In this document: piece after piece, positions 11,974-23,490 of the stretch
Layout: each line of letters opens with the position of its first letter
How positions within the stretch are numbered: position 1 is the stretch's first letter
NCBI GenBank assembly: GCA_016748015.1
Contig: JAAOMT010000430.1
Location: forward strand, 1 to 42,702
Direction of reading: 5' to 3'
Length of the DNA stretch: 42,702 bases
Origin: Geosiphon pyriformis
Taxonomy: Eukaryota > Glomeromycota > Glomeromycetes > Archaeosporales > Geosiphonaceae
The notes under the pieces: model-generated
What the model was told of the DNA's origin: nothing
Database searches by the model: none
The model's input: only the letters and a program-made list of their open reading frames with translations
Program-made: the position numbers and the translations under genes

Positions 11974-12031
11974 TTAATTATTATTGTTTTCTTAATATTT
12001 TTTAATTATTATTGTTTTCTTAATATTTTTT
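11974..12031. repeat. 28-bp tandem duplication
   Basis: A unit beginning TTAATTATTATTGTTTTCTT occurs at 11,974 and again at 12,002, directly adjacent and identical by eye. Confidence 0.8.
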
Positions 12032-12350
12032 AATTATTTAAATAGATTTATATTTTTTTAATAAAAAGCTAACAAAATATTATTGTCTGTAAAAATATTT
12101 GTGATAATTATTATATTAAATATAAAGATTCAAGATATAAAATTTAAATTATTTAAAATATTTTAAAAATAAAAATAATTTAATACAATATAATTTTTTT
12201 ATTTTTATAAATAATAAAATAATTTTTTTTATATTTAACATAAAAAATTTAATTGCTATCTAAAATACAAAAACAGATCACATGTTTTTAATTAAATATA
12301 ACTTACATATTTCTACATATAACCAATTACTTAAGTCAATTAAAAAATTA

Positions 12351-12410
12351 TTATATTATTATCTGTATTATTATATTATTATTTATATTATTATATTATT
12401 ATCTAAAAAC
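12351..12410. repeat. 20-bp unit repeated three times
   Basis: Units at 12,351, 12,371 and 12,391 all begin TTATATTATTATYT; the third diverges in its last six bases. This low-complexity array lies inside an apparent open frame and explains it. Confidence 0.8.
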
Positions 12411-13856
12411 CTAATAAATAAATTATACTATATATATAATATAAATAAATCTATTTTTTTTTACAATAATTCAAAACTTAAATCTATAAAATTAAATTTA
12501 TTTCAGTGTTTTATTATCAATAAATATACAAAAATAATAAATTCTAAAACTGTTTTTTTAGTATTCTCAAAAACTAAAACAGTTTCTATATAAACTATTA
12601 TATATTTACTTAAAAACAACACAAATAAAACTAATAATAAAAAAACATAAATTTTTGTTAAAAATTTCTATATTTTAGATATAAAAATATAATGAGAAAT
12701 TTCTATTTTTGTATAGAATAAATACTAAATATTAAAATAAAATTTATAATAAAACTGCTTTTTAACTATTATAAAAGTTGTTTATATATTATTTTTATAA
12801 AATATATATATAAACTAGCTAAAACTTTACTTATAAACTAAATAATATATAAGAATTAAGATATTAAACTATTGAAAAATAAAGCCTATTTATATTTTTA
12901 AATAAAAATTTACTAATAATTTTTGAATTAAGTTTTATTTTTAATTTAAGTACAACAAATAGCAATATAAATATTATATACAAAATAATAAATATTATTA
13001 AAAATTGTAATTTTATTTACTAAAATAAACTATTTTTGAACAAAAACAGAAAAAAAGCAATTATATTAGTAAATATATTTATCTAATTATTATTATTTAA
13101 ATAGTTTTTAATTTTCGACCAAATAACCAAATTTTTTAAAAAATAATCAAATTAACTATATATTACTGTTTTTTCAGTAGTAATTATAAAAATCAAAAAA
13201 ATTTAAATTAAGTTCAAAAACACATATATCTAAAATTGAATAATTATGTGAATAAACTATTATTTTACTAAATAATAAAACATATTCAAAAACTAGTACA
13301 ATGTCTTATAATTTAATTAAAATTAAAAAAACCAAACTATAAATTTTAATATTTATATATACACTTAAATTCAAAAAAAGTTATTATTTTACAAATAATT
13401 TTTGAAAAATTTAAGTTTTTTAATTTAAAACTCTATTATATTTATTTAATATTTTATTACCAAAAGCTATTTTAAAGTATTTTAAAAACTAAATTATTTT
13501 ATAAAAAAAAAAATTCAGAATATTAAATATTAGAAAGTTATCAGTAATTTAAAATACATTAAATAAATTATTTACAAAAAAAATTTTACAATCTAAAAAA
13601 TTATTGATTAAACTAATTCTTAATTTAACAATAAATTATAATAAATTTTTTAGAAATAAATCAAAAATTTATAAGTTTAAAGACTAATAATTAAAAATAA
13701 TTAAAAATACTCTTAATATTAAAATAACAATTAATACTATTTTTTTTAGTTTGCAATTGTTCAAAAAATTTTAAATTAACAAAAAAAAATAATAAAAAGT
13801 TTTTTTAAAATTTTCAGATAAATTAATTTTTAATATCAAATTTTTTATTATTATAA

Positions 13857-14552
13857 TATTACAGATTAGAGTAACAAGCTAATAAATAGCAAAAAAAAAC
13901 AAGATTATAGAGTAATAGAAATAATTAAAAAGAAAATTATAATAAAAAAGTCAATTAAATGAGTAAAAATTTAATATATGTAATTAATCTTATAAAAATT
14001 ACAGTTGTAAATTTTTTTTGAGAATTTAAAAATAGAAGAATAGTTTGTAATTGTCAATAAGATAATACTGCTATTATTATTCTATGTCTTAACTTGGCAA
14101 TTTTTAGAATTAATAATAAATATTGTTGTGCTTTTTAATTATTTTTTTATTTAAAAAATTACAAAAACAAGTAATTGCTTCTTAGTTTAATTCTAATAAT
14201 ACAAATCAAAAAAATAAAATAAAATATGTGAATGCCAACCAGTAATTTTTTATTCCAAAATATTCAAATATTTAAAAATAGAAAAAAAAAAAAGTAATAT
14301 AAAAGAAAGTAATTGATAGTAGATTTTATTTTGTTACTTTGATTATGTTTTCTTACAGCTAAGAAACTCATTGTTTATATAACTATTAAAAGTGATTAAC
14401 AATTAAGTTAACAACTAAGTCAATAATTAGGTCAATAATTAAGTTATTAATTAAGTCAACAATTATTATTTAAAAATAAGATAGCTAATTATATAACATT
14501 AATGATTAATATATATAATAATTAATAAAAATTATGATTTTTAATCATAATA
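13857..14552 (-). mobile_element. 3' LTR of gypsy element A' (minus strand), 696 bp
   Basis: On the plus strand it begins TATTAC and ends CATAATA, the decayed forms of the family ends TGTTAYG...CATAACA. It aligns along its length with the reverse complement of the LTRs at 20,392 and 27,129. Just outside it, TCATTTTTTTTAAAGAGATT at 14,553-14,572 matches the inverted polypurine tract of element A. Six 12-mers lie at 14,392-14,463. A second, cut copy of the LTR in the same orientation at 30,766 marks the other end of A'. Confidence 0.8.
14392..14463 (-). repeat. U3 12-mer tandem array, six units
   Basis: Six units such as TAAGTCAATAAT and TAGGTCAATAAT, the reverse complement of ATTATTGACTTA. 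Counterparts lie at 20,481-20,552 and 27,218-27,301. Confidence 0.75.
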
Positions 14553-16890
14553 TCATTTTTTTTAAAGAGATTAAGTTTTGGTAAAATCAAGTTATTTATG
14601 AGATATTTTAACTAAAGATTTTTATTTAGCTCGAAATTAACTAGTTTGTTAAAATATTTTGTGAATAGAGTATATAATATTTGAAATAAAATAAGTTTTG
14701 TATCTAAAAGACCAAATCTTTATATAAAAGCTTTGGTTTTTTTTATAAAAATCAAAACTCTTGGAACATCTAATTATTTAATGCCCAAAATTTTTATCTG
14801 TATTTCTAAAGTTGTTTTTTTAAAAGTTTTATGTTTTTTATAATCTTACCAAATCGATTATAGAATTCTAGTTGTCTTTTATATAACAAGTTTTTGTTTG
14901 TAAACAAAATTTTTTAATTATTTTTCTAAGTATATTAGAAAGTAATAATATATTTGCTATTATGCTTTCAAGCATATATTTATCTATTTACTACCAATTC
15001 TTTTTTTTCTGGTAATGGTTTTTTTTAGTCTAATAACAATATGTGTTTTATTGTTATTAATTATAGTAGTCTGTTTTCTAATAATTAAGATAGTATTTAG
15101 ATAATTTTTAGTCCAATATTTATAAAGAGTATAAAAAGCATTTTAGATGTTTTTAATCTAGCAAATAATTGTTTATATTAATTAAAAATACATCTGTTTT
15201 GAGAATAATATATTTATTTATATTTGATTTTTGTTGATTATATGGACTGGTATTATTACAATAAATAACCAATCAGGTTATATGTAATATTTTTTAAGTT
15301 GTATACCATGAACAAAGCAATTATTAAAGATTGTTTTATATTAATTTTATAAGATATAAGAATTATTGTTTAAAATTTTGTTGACTATAAAAAGTTTTTT
15401 CTATTAATTAGAAAATTTATTACTATAAACATTATTTTTGTTTAACTAGTATTCTAAAACTAAGTCATTAATACTTAAAGAAAGTGTTTTATAAGTTTTT
15501 TTTCTTAAGCTTCTTTTAAAATTGTTTTATTTTTTCAAAAACAATTATCTATGCTTCTATCAATTAATCAAGAATAATATCAAATCTTTTTTGTAAAATA
15601 TCTTTGTAATTTTTTATTGTAATTTTTTCAAAGAATATTGTTTTAATGTTTGTTTCTATTGGTAAAATTGCTATTTATTTATAAAACAAATAAAAAAGTT
15701 CATAACTTGTTATGTTATAATTCATAGTTTTATAAGCAAACAATATTTTGTTTTATAGATTTGTTTTTTTACTGGTTTTGGTTAAAATTTTACATAATAT
15801 TCTATTGAAATATTCTGCTAAGCTATTTGTTTGAAAGTAATAAGAAAAAAAATCTTAAGATATATTCCTATTTTTTTACAAAGTTCTTCAACTAATATAC
15901 TAAAAAAACTCTTTTTTATTAAATAAAAGTTTTTTTAGACAGTTATAGTAACAAATAATATTTTTATAAATGAAATTGGCTATAAAAACTACTATTTGAT
16001 TTGAAATAGCTTTTGCTTTTATTTATTTTATAAGATAGTTGGTAGCTGTAATAATATATCTGTTGCCATTAGAAGTTATTGTTAAAAATTTAACAATATC
16101 TATATTAATTCTGTTAAATGTTTGGCCAATAAAGATTAGATAAATATTTTTTTTGTGATTACAGATTTTTTTTTTGGCAAATATCACAGGTTTTGATGTA
16201 ATTAATAATATTTTCTTTCATAATAAGCCAATAATAACAAAAAAATGTTTTCTAAATTGTTTTTGTTTTTTCAAAGTGTTTAGTTAATAGATTAATATAC
16301 ATATTATAAATTACAATTTCTTTTTTTTTAAATATAATGATTTTTTGAGAACAGTCAAGATTTTTTCTATTTTTTTTTGTAAAGTTGGTCCTAACAGATC
16401 AAATAAAAATTTAATTGTTTTTACAAATGTTTTTTTTGTTGTTGAGTATAGTCTGATAGGTATTGTTTTTTATTCAAAAATTTTGTTAAGACAAAGTAAT
16501 TGTCCAAATCTATTATTGTGTTTATTTAAAAAAAAGTTACTAATAATTAAATTGGTTTGATTTATGAAGATTGTACTATTATTGAATGGTATATTTAGAA
16601 TAAGCATTAGTATTTTGATAATTTGCTCCTTTATAATATTGTATATTATAGTTGAATTTATTTAAATAAAATATTTAGCAAGTTATTTGTTTGTGTTCTA
16701 GTTTTTTTATATATATAGCCAAATTAAAGCTTAATAATCTGTTATTATTAGAAATTTGGCATTAAAAAATATTTATTTCAGTAACTGGTAGTCTATACTA
16801 CTACTAAACATTTTTGTTTAGTAATTAAATAGTTTTTTTCTGTTGAGAAAAGTAATTTATTGGCATAAGTTATAACATGTTTTTTGTTAT
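14553..16890 (-). pseudogene. Element A' pol, integrase to RNase H part (minus strand, decayed)
   Basis: This stretch matches the reverse complement of element A from its 3' LTR back into RNase H. At about 16,185-16,200 the minus strand reads IKTCDICQK, the C-x2-C half of the integrase HHCC zinc finger; the same place in element A reads KTYNIC. At 16,700-16,870 the minus strand gives the RNase H stretch LLFSTERNYLITEQKCLVVV. Dense stops and shifts leave no usable frame. Alignment with A breaks at 16,890 and resumes at 17,881, with the inserted block between. Confidence 0.7.
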
Positions 16891-17880
16891 GATTACTGAA
16901 AATTTTTTGGTCTCTTTTTTTAATTGCTTTTAATATCTGTTTGCTGTGAATTCACGTTTTTTGGAAGTAATTGAATCTTTGATAACTAAATTTATTTTCA
17001 AATTATCTTCTATAAATTGAACTGCTGGGCTTATAGGTGGAATAACCAATTTTGTATTAGTTATTTTCTAGGAATTGTTTGTTTAAAAGCTTACTAAAAA
17101 TGTGTAGTTATTTTGCTGTAAAAGTCAACTCTTTTCCAGAAATTGCTTGTCTAGAAACTTATTAAAAATGTGTAGTTATTTTGCTGTAAAAGTCAACTCT
17201 TTTACAAGAAACTTGTTTGTAAATTATCTTAATAATTCTAATAAAAAAAGAAAAAGAAAAAAAATATATATAAAAGAATTAGAATTTTGTTAAGAGAATT
17301 GTTTTCTATCCAAACCTGAAGTCACTAACAAATTACTGAAATTGATAGCTAGTTAATTTCAAAATATTAGTTGGAATTCAAAGAATTTCAAGTATGATAA
17401 TCAAGGAATTTGTTTTTTGAAGTATTAATATTTTATTTATTTTTGTATTTGTAAAAATAATTCTAAGATAAGATTGATACTAAAGTTTGATTAATACATT
17501 TTTTTGAAGAGAAAAGCTCTTCTTTTATACAACTTATTGTGGTACTAGTCTATAAACTTGAATTTTTCTTTTTGCTATAATTTTAATAAATTAAAATACA
17601 TTTTTGACAAACTATTCATTACTTTGGTGAACTATTAATAATTTCGGCAAATTTCGGTGAATTTTGGTAAATTTTTGAATATTATATAGTTCGAGGTATT
17701 GTGTAATTTGATTATCCTCATTTCTATTGTACAAATCGGATTATTAATTAGATAATAATATTCGATAATTTGATTAATTTAATAATTGATCTTGAAATAA
17801 TATTAATATATGCTAATTAATAATAAAAATTAAAAGGTAATTTTATGCTAGTTAATGCCTAAAATTTCACTGAAAACATC
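16891..17880. mobile_element. TIR-like non-autonomous insertion of about 1 kb inside A'
   Basis: A' aligns with element A up to 16,890 and again from 17,881, so this block is an insertion into the RNase H region. Its ends are imperfect inverted repeats: TGAAAATTTTTTGG at 16,897-16,910 against CCTAAAATTTCA at 17,858-17,869 (reverse complement TGAAATTTTAGG). Inside are a 68-bp tandem duplication and TTTCGG/TTTTGG-type repeats around 17,641-17,672. No open frame or transposase is visible. This suggests a MITE-like DNA element. No clear target duplication was found, so the class is uncertain. Confidence 0.5.
17066..17215. repeat. 68-bp tandem duplication
   Basis: TGTGTAGTTATTTTGCTGTA (to TCAACTCTTTT) occurs at 17,101 and again at 17,169, with related flanking TTGTTTGTTTAAAAGC / TTGCTTGTCTAGAAAC sequence. 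Confidence 0.85.
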
Positions 17881-18172
17881 ATCTTTATTTTTCTGAAAAA
17901 AAACAGCACCAAGTTTAAAACCAAATGTATTAATATAAAAGATAAAAAGTTGATTCAGATCAGATTACATAAGAATAAATTCTATAGCTAATTTTTCATT
18001 TAAAGTTTCAAAAACTTTTTGCTAATATGTGCTTCAGTAATAATTGACAGTTTTTTTGAGTAGCTGATTGAGAGAAAAGGCGATTTTAGAAAAATTTTTG
18101 ACAAACTTTTAATAATAAGAGACCAAACCAAAAAAAAACATAGTTCATAAATATTTATTAATTATTTAATGT
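17881..18172 (-). pseudogene. Element A' pol continued, RT thumb to RNase H start
   Basis: Reverse complement matches element A at about 24,760-25,040, including AACAGCACCAAGTTT and the TTTTTTTGAGTAG stretch. It ends at ...TTAATTATTTAATGT, exactly where the LTR of element B' begins, so B' inserted here. Confidence 0.7.
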
Positions 18173-19074
18173 TATTACAGATGATTATTTGGAGTGTTGG
18201 AACAAGTAACAAATCCATAACTTGGTACTCAATAACTGAAAATATTGGTAATTTCTGAAGGTTTTAGAGTCTAAAGATTTTAGTTAAGTCTTTTGTATAA
18301 TAAACAGAGATTCAATTGATAGTTTCTTTTGTGAATTTTTTTTTCAGTGAGATGACCAGTTTATTTTGACAGTTATGCCTTTCTGGTAAACTATCTTTAA
18401 GTTTTCTATTCTTGTTTGTTTTCAGGTTTTTTATTAGATTATTTTTAACATCAATTATTTAGTGCTTAATTTATTTTAATCAATTAATAAACAACAAAAT
18501 AAACAAAAGAAAATAAAATAAAAAAGAATACAAGAAAATAAAAAAAAATAAAAAAAAATTAGTATCTTGTCAATAGTTATGATTAAGAGTTATTGGTCTA
18601 ATGTAGTTAAGTATTGGATTTTATTAATATAGAGTGTTAATAATGTGAAAATAATTAATATTTTTTTAATCAAGTAATAATAATATAGATTGATAATAAT
18701 AAATAATTTTATTAATATGAAAATAATTTCATTTTAAGTTATAAAAAACTATTTTTTGAAGAAAAAATATGAAAAAAGTAGTTATTACTAACTATTGTTC
18801 TGTTCAAGTTTCTTTTTTTTGCTTTTAACACTCTTATTATATATACATAATTTGTATTATATGAGATTTTTTAAAATTTTTCAATTCTTTTAACAGGAAT
18901 TCTAAAATTATGGAATTCTAAAATCCTGTAATTTCTTAAGAAAAATTCTGGAATTCTGAAATTTTGAAATTCTATAATTTTTTAAAAAGAATCCTGGAAT
19001 TCTATTTTTTACTACACTTATTTTTGATTAGTTATTTTACTTACTATTATAACTTTTAATTTCCATGAGTAATA
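18173..19074 (-). mobile_element. 3' LTR of gypsy element B' (minus strand), about 902 bp
   Basis: It matches the family-B LTR at 33,949-34,820 throughout. Starts TATTACAGATGA (family TGTTACAGATGA) and ends GAGTAATA (family GAGTAACA): both terminal dinucleotides have decayed by one transition. An inverted polypurine tract follows (TTATTTCCTTTTTTT). It contains a decayed form of the GGAATCCTG minisatellite (about 18,895-18,990). Distinctly more AT-rich than the B copy. Confidence 0.8.
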
Positions 19075-20330
19075 TTATTTCCTTTTTTTAATATTGAGCT
19101 CTGTCAAGATTTTTTAAATTTCTTAAATTTTCTTTTTAAATTAACTTTATAATTTCTTTCTCAAAAATTACTTAAGCAATATTAATCTGTAATTTTTTAA
19201 ATTAGATATTGGTAATTTTTTTCAATTGGTTGATGGTTATTATGTTTTTTATTGAATATAGCAATATTTTTAAATAGTCTTGAAATCCTGTTTGTAATTA
19301 GTATTTTGTTTGTATCTGTGTAAATAGATTGTTTTTTTTCATAAATTATTTAAGTTGTTGTAATATTGTCATATTAAACATTTATTTTGTTTTATCCATA
19401 TATAAGTTCTGGATATTAAGCTTTGTTCTAAGTAATAATAGCAAAAGTTTCTTGGAAATTGTTGTGTTTACTATTTCCAATTTTCTTCTATTAATTTCTT
19501 ATATAATACTGTTGTCTTTGGTATTTTTATAAATATTTTACTTTTGTTATTATATTTTCTATTATATTTTTATGTCTTATATATACTCTATATTGTATCT
19601 TATATTGGAGTTTTGGTTTTTTTTTGTGTTTTTATATTGAATAATTTGTTGATTAATTGTGATTTTTATGTTCAGTTTTTGATGTTTAATCAATTGGAAT
19701 AGTTGTTGAACTAGTAAGTAAATATTGTCAGTAATTTTCATCTTTCTATTTGCTTTTGTTATGTGTATTAATTCTTTATATACTGTTTTTATAAATTATT
19801 TTAATATGTTTGTCTCAATAATTATAATTGATTCTAAATCTTGTGGAATCTTATCTGGTTGAACTAATATTCATTGTATTTTTAGTTGTGAAATATTACT
19901 GGTAAATAATAATACTATATTGTAATATAATTTTAGTCAATTTTTATGTACTGCTTTAACTAAAATTTTGTTGTTTTATCTTAATTTATAAGCTTTATTT
20001 CCTAGAATTTCTTTAATATAAAATAGTCTATCCCATTTAAAATCAAATTTTTTATTTTATTGTTTTTTTATTTTGGTACAATATAAGAGTACTTTGTTTT
20101 TAATTTTGAATTCGACTGGTTTATCTGATAATTGATTATTATGTTATTTTTTTGTTTTGTTTGTAACTTTTATATATTATTAGCTGCTTTTTACTTTTTG
20201 TTTTTTAAAGTTTTCATTAAGTTATATGTTTTTCTTAACAATGTTTTTTGGAAATTAGCTTTATTAGATATGTATTAATATTTATTTAACTAATAATGTT
20301 GCTGTTCTATTATAGCTTAGTTCAAATAAA
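19075..20330 (-). pseudogene. Element B' integrase C-terminal part (minus strand, decayed and truncated)
   Basis: It matches 34,821 to about 36,070 of element B. The minus strand can still be read as SLFELSYNRTATL near 20,310-20,330, aligned to TLFKLIYNRTATL of B. Several stops fall in phase. The B match ends abruptly near 20,330, where sequence of element A' takes over, so the rest of B' (integrase core back to its 5' LTR) is missing. Plus-strand frames here, such as 19,329-19,532, are shadows. Confidence 0.7.
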
Positions 20331-20391
20331 CTTATTATTGTAATAATTGAATTGATAAGACTTTAGTAAATAATATGAGTTTTTTTGATAG
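20331..20391 (-). pseudogene. Remnant of element A' pol just upstream of the RT
   Basis: On the minus strand this reads THIIY, then after one missing base LKSYQFNYYNNKFI, matching THFIYLKFY.SNYYNNKFI of element A at about 24,085-24,150. Together with the sequence after 27,833 it restores a continuous A' match, which shows that element A inserted here. The last four bases (ATAG, 20,388-20,391) are the left target duplication. Confidence 0.65.
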
Positions 20392-20480
20392 TATTATGAT
20401 TAAAATTCATAGTTTTTATTAATTATTACATGTATTAGTCACTAATATTATATAATTAGCCACCTTATTTTTAGATAATA

Positions 20481-20552
20481 ATTATTAATTTAATCAATAA
20501 CCTGACTGTTGACTTGATTATTAACTTAATTATTAACTTGATTATTAACTAT
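20481..20552 (+). repeat. U3 12-mer tandem array, six units
   Basis: Six units in exact 12-base register (for example ATTATTAACTTA, ACTGTTGACTTG) end 20 bases before the LTR TATA box, the position of an enhancer-like array. Confidence 0.8.
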
Positions 20553-20572
20553 TTTTAATAGCTATATAAGTA

Positions 20573-20580
20573 ATAAGTCT
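20573..20580 (+). promoter_or_regulatory. LTR TATA box of element A
   Basis: TATATAAG, kept unchanged in the 3' LTR at 27,312-27,319 although its surroundings differ by many transitions. Confidence 0.6.
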
Positions 20581-21082
20581 CTTAAATGTAAAAAATAATA
20601 TGTAGTAATTAATCAAGAATAAATAAAATAATAATTATTATTTCAATTTTTTTTCTATCACTTATTTTCTTTTTTTTTACCTTTAAGTATTTGAATATCT
20701 TATAATAAAAGATTACTTGTTGGCATTTATTTACTCTTTTTCTAACTTATATAATTGTAATATTTGAAAATTATTGAATAAAATATGATTGAAGAGCATA
20801 TTTAATACCTGATATTGAATTCTAAAAGCACTAATATAAGACATAGAATTATACTAGTGTATTATTATTTATTAACAGTACAGATTATTTTTTTATCTTC
20901 AAATTTTCCAGTTATTTTTTGAAAAAAATAGTGACTAAAATATTTTATGAGATTGATTTTATATATTGAATTCATACTCATTTAATTTGCTTCTTAAAGT
21001 TGAATTCCCTTTGATTAATTTTATCACCCTTCAATCTTGTTCTCTTTTGCTATCCATTAGCTTATTACTCCAATCCATAACA

Positions 21083-21615
21083 TAAAAGTAGTGCTTTCTG
21101 TAAAATTGTTAAAATCCACTTATCTTTTTATTATATGGATAATTATTTATATCTGTTACAATAATTAAAAAAACATTTTATAATACACAACAGAAACAAC
21201 TTAGATTTTATTGCACTTAATTTTCTGCTTTTTTGCTTAATCTGTTTCTTTTTTAAAAACAATTCAGTAAACAATTCCAAGACTTTTGGAACTAGTTTCT
21301 GAATAAGCATTTAGTTGAAATCTATACAGTCTATACAACCTACTTTTTTGATCAAGTCTACTTTAAAAAACTCCTGAAAAAAGAAATAACAATATTAATC
21401 AACTCTTATACTCAACAACCTTTAAACAATAACCTTCTGATTTTGAATATCTGAATTACTAAATTCATATCTAAATTGCTGTCTATCAGTTAGCTAAAAC
21501 TTTTTTTAAAACAGAAAAAAAAAGTTATTAAACTATTTCTGTTTTTAATTTTTTTTCAAATGAATCAAACTATTTTATTTAAACAACTACTTCTGAACTA
21601 ATAGCTATTAATTTT
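21083..21615 (+). other. Leader of element A between LTR and gag
   Basis: No coding sequence. The first bases (TAAAAGTAGTGCTTTCTG) are conserved in inverted form next to the A' LTR at 30,748-30,765, so they belong to the element and should include the primer site. I could not assign a tRNA. Confidence 0.5.
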
Positions 21616-22690
21616 ATGCAAGCAAACATCCTGGCTGCTCTCCAAGGTATACAAACTGCTTTAAAATAAAAAAACAAAACTTCATTACTTTTATTTAGAG
21701 ATGATATATAAAATTCAATTAAATTGTTAAATAACTTTAAAAGAGCTACTACAGTCAACCAATATAATAATGAATACAAATTTTATATTATTGGTGGCTA
21801 TTTTAAAGTTTTCTTGCCATCTGGTTCTCGCAAAAAACTGATGCCAATATTCAGCAAAAAATTATTAGATTGACACCAGCAAATATTGGAGAAAACAATA
21901 CTTTTTTTACCACCCAGTTTGAAAATAAAAATCAGAATTTCAATTTTAATATTTAAGTAGCATATAGAATTAGAAAAAAAAAGTCAAGATTCTAATAAAG
22001 TTGTAACTAAATATACCAAAGCAATCAAAAAGCTTATCAAATGAGTAGACTCTGAAAAAACTAAACAGAAGAGCAAAAGATTTATTCTTTTACAAAAGAA
22101 TTAAAAACTGATCTTTTATATGTTTTTTGGCTTTTTTTGGCTTTAAAAAATAATCTTACTATGGATATGGCTATTAAACTTGCTTAAAAAATAGAAAACA
22201 ACCAAAAAATACACTTAAGATCTACTTTTTTAGTTTTTGCTTCTGCTCTTGTTATGGCTTCTGTTTCTTAAATAACTGTAACTTCTTTTTCTATTCAAAT
22301 TCAAAATCCAAACAAACAGTCAATAGATAGACTTACAGCCAATTTTGCTTGGTTACTAAAATCTTTAGCTTAAGCAGTTAAAAAAAATTAACAATCTTAA
22401 AAATCCAGATTTAAATCTCATTTTAATTAATCTTAGCAATTATCTTATCAAAAACAGCAAAATTATGGCTTACTTATATGTTATCACTGTGAATTAACTA
22501 GACATTTTTCTAGAGATTGCAACAATCTTTTATTATTTCTTCTAGTTTCTAAAAACAATAATACTCAAAACAATAGACTCAACAACAATAATACTTCCAA
22601 TTAAAGATCTAATTATGCCAACATCAATTTTTTTGGAGAGAATTTTTTAGTTAAAGCCATTGTTTATTAGTCTTTAAATTGATAAACATG
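21616..22690 (+). pseudogene. Element A gag with CCHC zinc knuckle (decayed)
   Basis: Gag packages the retrotransposon RNA. The frame from the ATG 21,616 opens MQANILAALQGIQTAL, wording I know from gag proteins of Glomeromycotina gypsy elements, then stops at TAA. Decayed homology continues to a zinc knuckle at 22,479-22,520, C-YH-C-ELTR-H-FSRD-C, with all four ligands intact. The knuckle lies in a different phase from the start, so at least one indel separates them. A basic, Q/N-rich stretch follows the knuckle. Plus-strand stops are frequent. The minus-strand frame at 21,579-21,779 is a shadow. Confidence 0.75.
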
Positions 22691-23490
22691 TTTTCAAAGA
22701 GTAAAAGTGCAAGCCAACCAAAAAAAAACTTTTTTTATTCTTTTAATATAACTAATAATAATTATAATATAGATAAACTAGCAATCAACTCTTTTGATTT
22801 AACAAAAAAAAAAGCCTAAATTGATTTCGCTCTAAATTCTAATAAAGCTTCCATATCAACTACTAATAATAATGAGCCATTAAAAGCAAAAATCTTCAAA
22901 AATTCTCTAAAATTGAAATCTTTAAAGATAGTATAAAAATTTAGTCTCTATTTTATTGTTAAAAATTTCATAAAAATACCAGTTTACATTATTTTTGGCC
23001 AGTTAATGACCCATTTACAGTTCAGAAAAGATTTTTCAAATCCTTAATCTCAAAGAAAAAGACACCAAAAACCAACAAGCACTTTTATTAAGCTAAATTT
23101 GCTAACAATAGCAATGTCACTTCTTTAATTTGCAAAGCACAAGTGGCTGGTTACTTTATTAATTTGATTTTAGACAGTAAATTATCTATTAATTTATTGT
23201 CAAACATTTTCTTAAAGCAATTAACAGAAAAATTAATAAATTTTTCACTTAACTAATAACTAATATATATAATGACAAGAAAAAAGATCTAAGCATAGCC
23301 AAAACTGTTTCTGTTTGCATTAATGACATTAGTATTGAACCTAACATGAAGGTTTTTAAAGCTAAATAATACACTATTATTATTGGCAATAAATGGTTTA
23401 AAAAAGCAAAAGTCTTACTTAATTATGAACTCTATGAATTAACTATTAAATATAATAAGAAGTTTATTGTGGTTAAGTGTTGTTATTAAA
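22690..23490 (+). pseudogene. Element A aspartic protease region (decayed)
   Basis: Retroviral-type protease that cuts the polyprotein. At about 23,140-23,200 the frame reads VAGYFINLILDSKLS. The active-site aspartate (GAC 23,173-23,175) and serine are present, but the glycine of D-S/T-G has become lysine (AAA at 23,179-23,181; GGA with two G-to-A changes would do). Further on, IIGNKWFKKAKVLLNYELYE and IVVKC match the downstream half of the domain. Several in-phase stops occur. Confidence 0.7.

Larger units (their letters stand above)
10222..13856. other. Extremely AT-rich DNA, no gene
   Basis: Almost pure A/T with stops in every frame. The few open stretches (10,384-10,569; 10,929-11,120; 12,282-12,593) encode only I/N/K/L/Y-rich low-complexity sequence with no domain. 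Two local tandem duplications are listed separately. Probably fully decayed repeats. Confidence 0.6.
20392..21082 (+). repeat. 5' LTR of element A
   Basis: Begins TATTATGATT (TGTTATG with one G-to-A change) and ends CATAACA, a perfect 7-bp inverted pair once that change is allowed for. The U3 carries six 12-mers (20,481-20,552) and the TATA segment GCTATATAAG at 20,571-20,580. Confidence 0.85.

Noticed and set aside
12282-12593. 103-codon frame rich in I, Y, N, K and L
   Set aside because: Its middle is a 20-bp tandem repeat and the rest is low-complexity AT DNA.
10222-13856. Mitochondrial origin of the very AT-rich block
   Set aside because: No mitochondrial genes or tRNAs seen, and the block is continuous with nuclear-type transposons.
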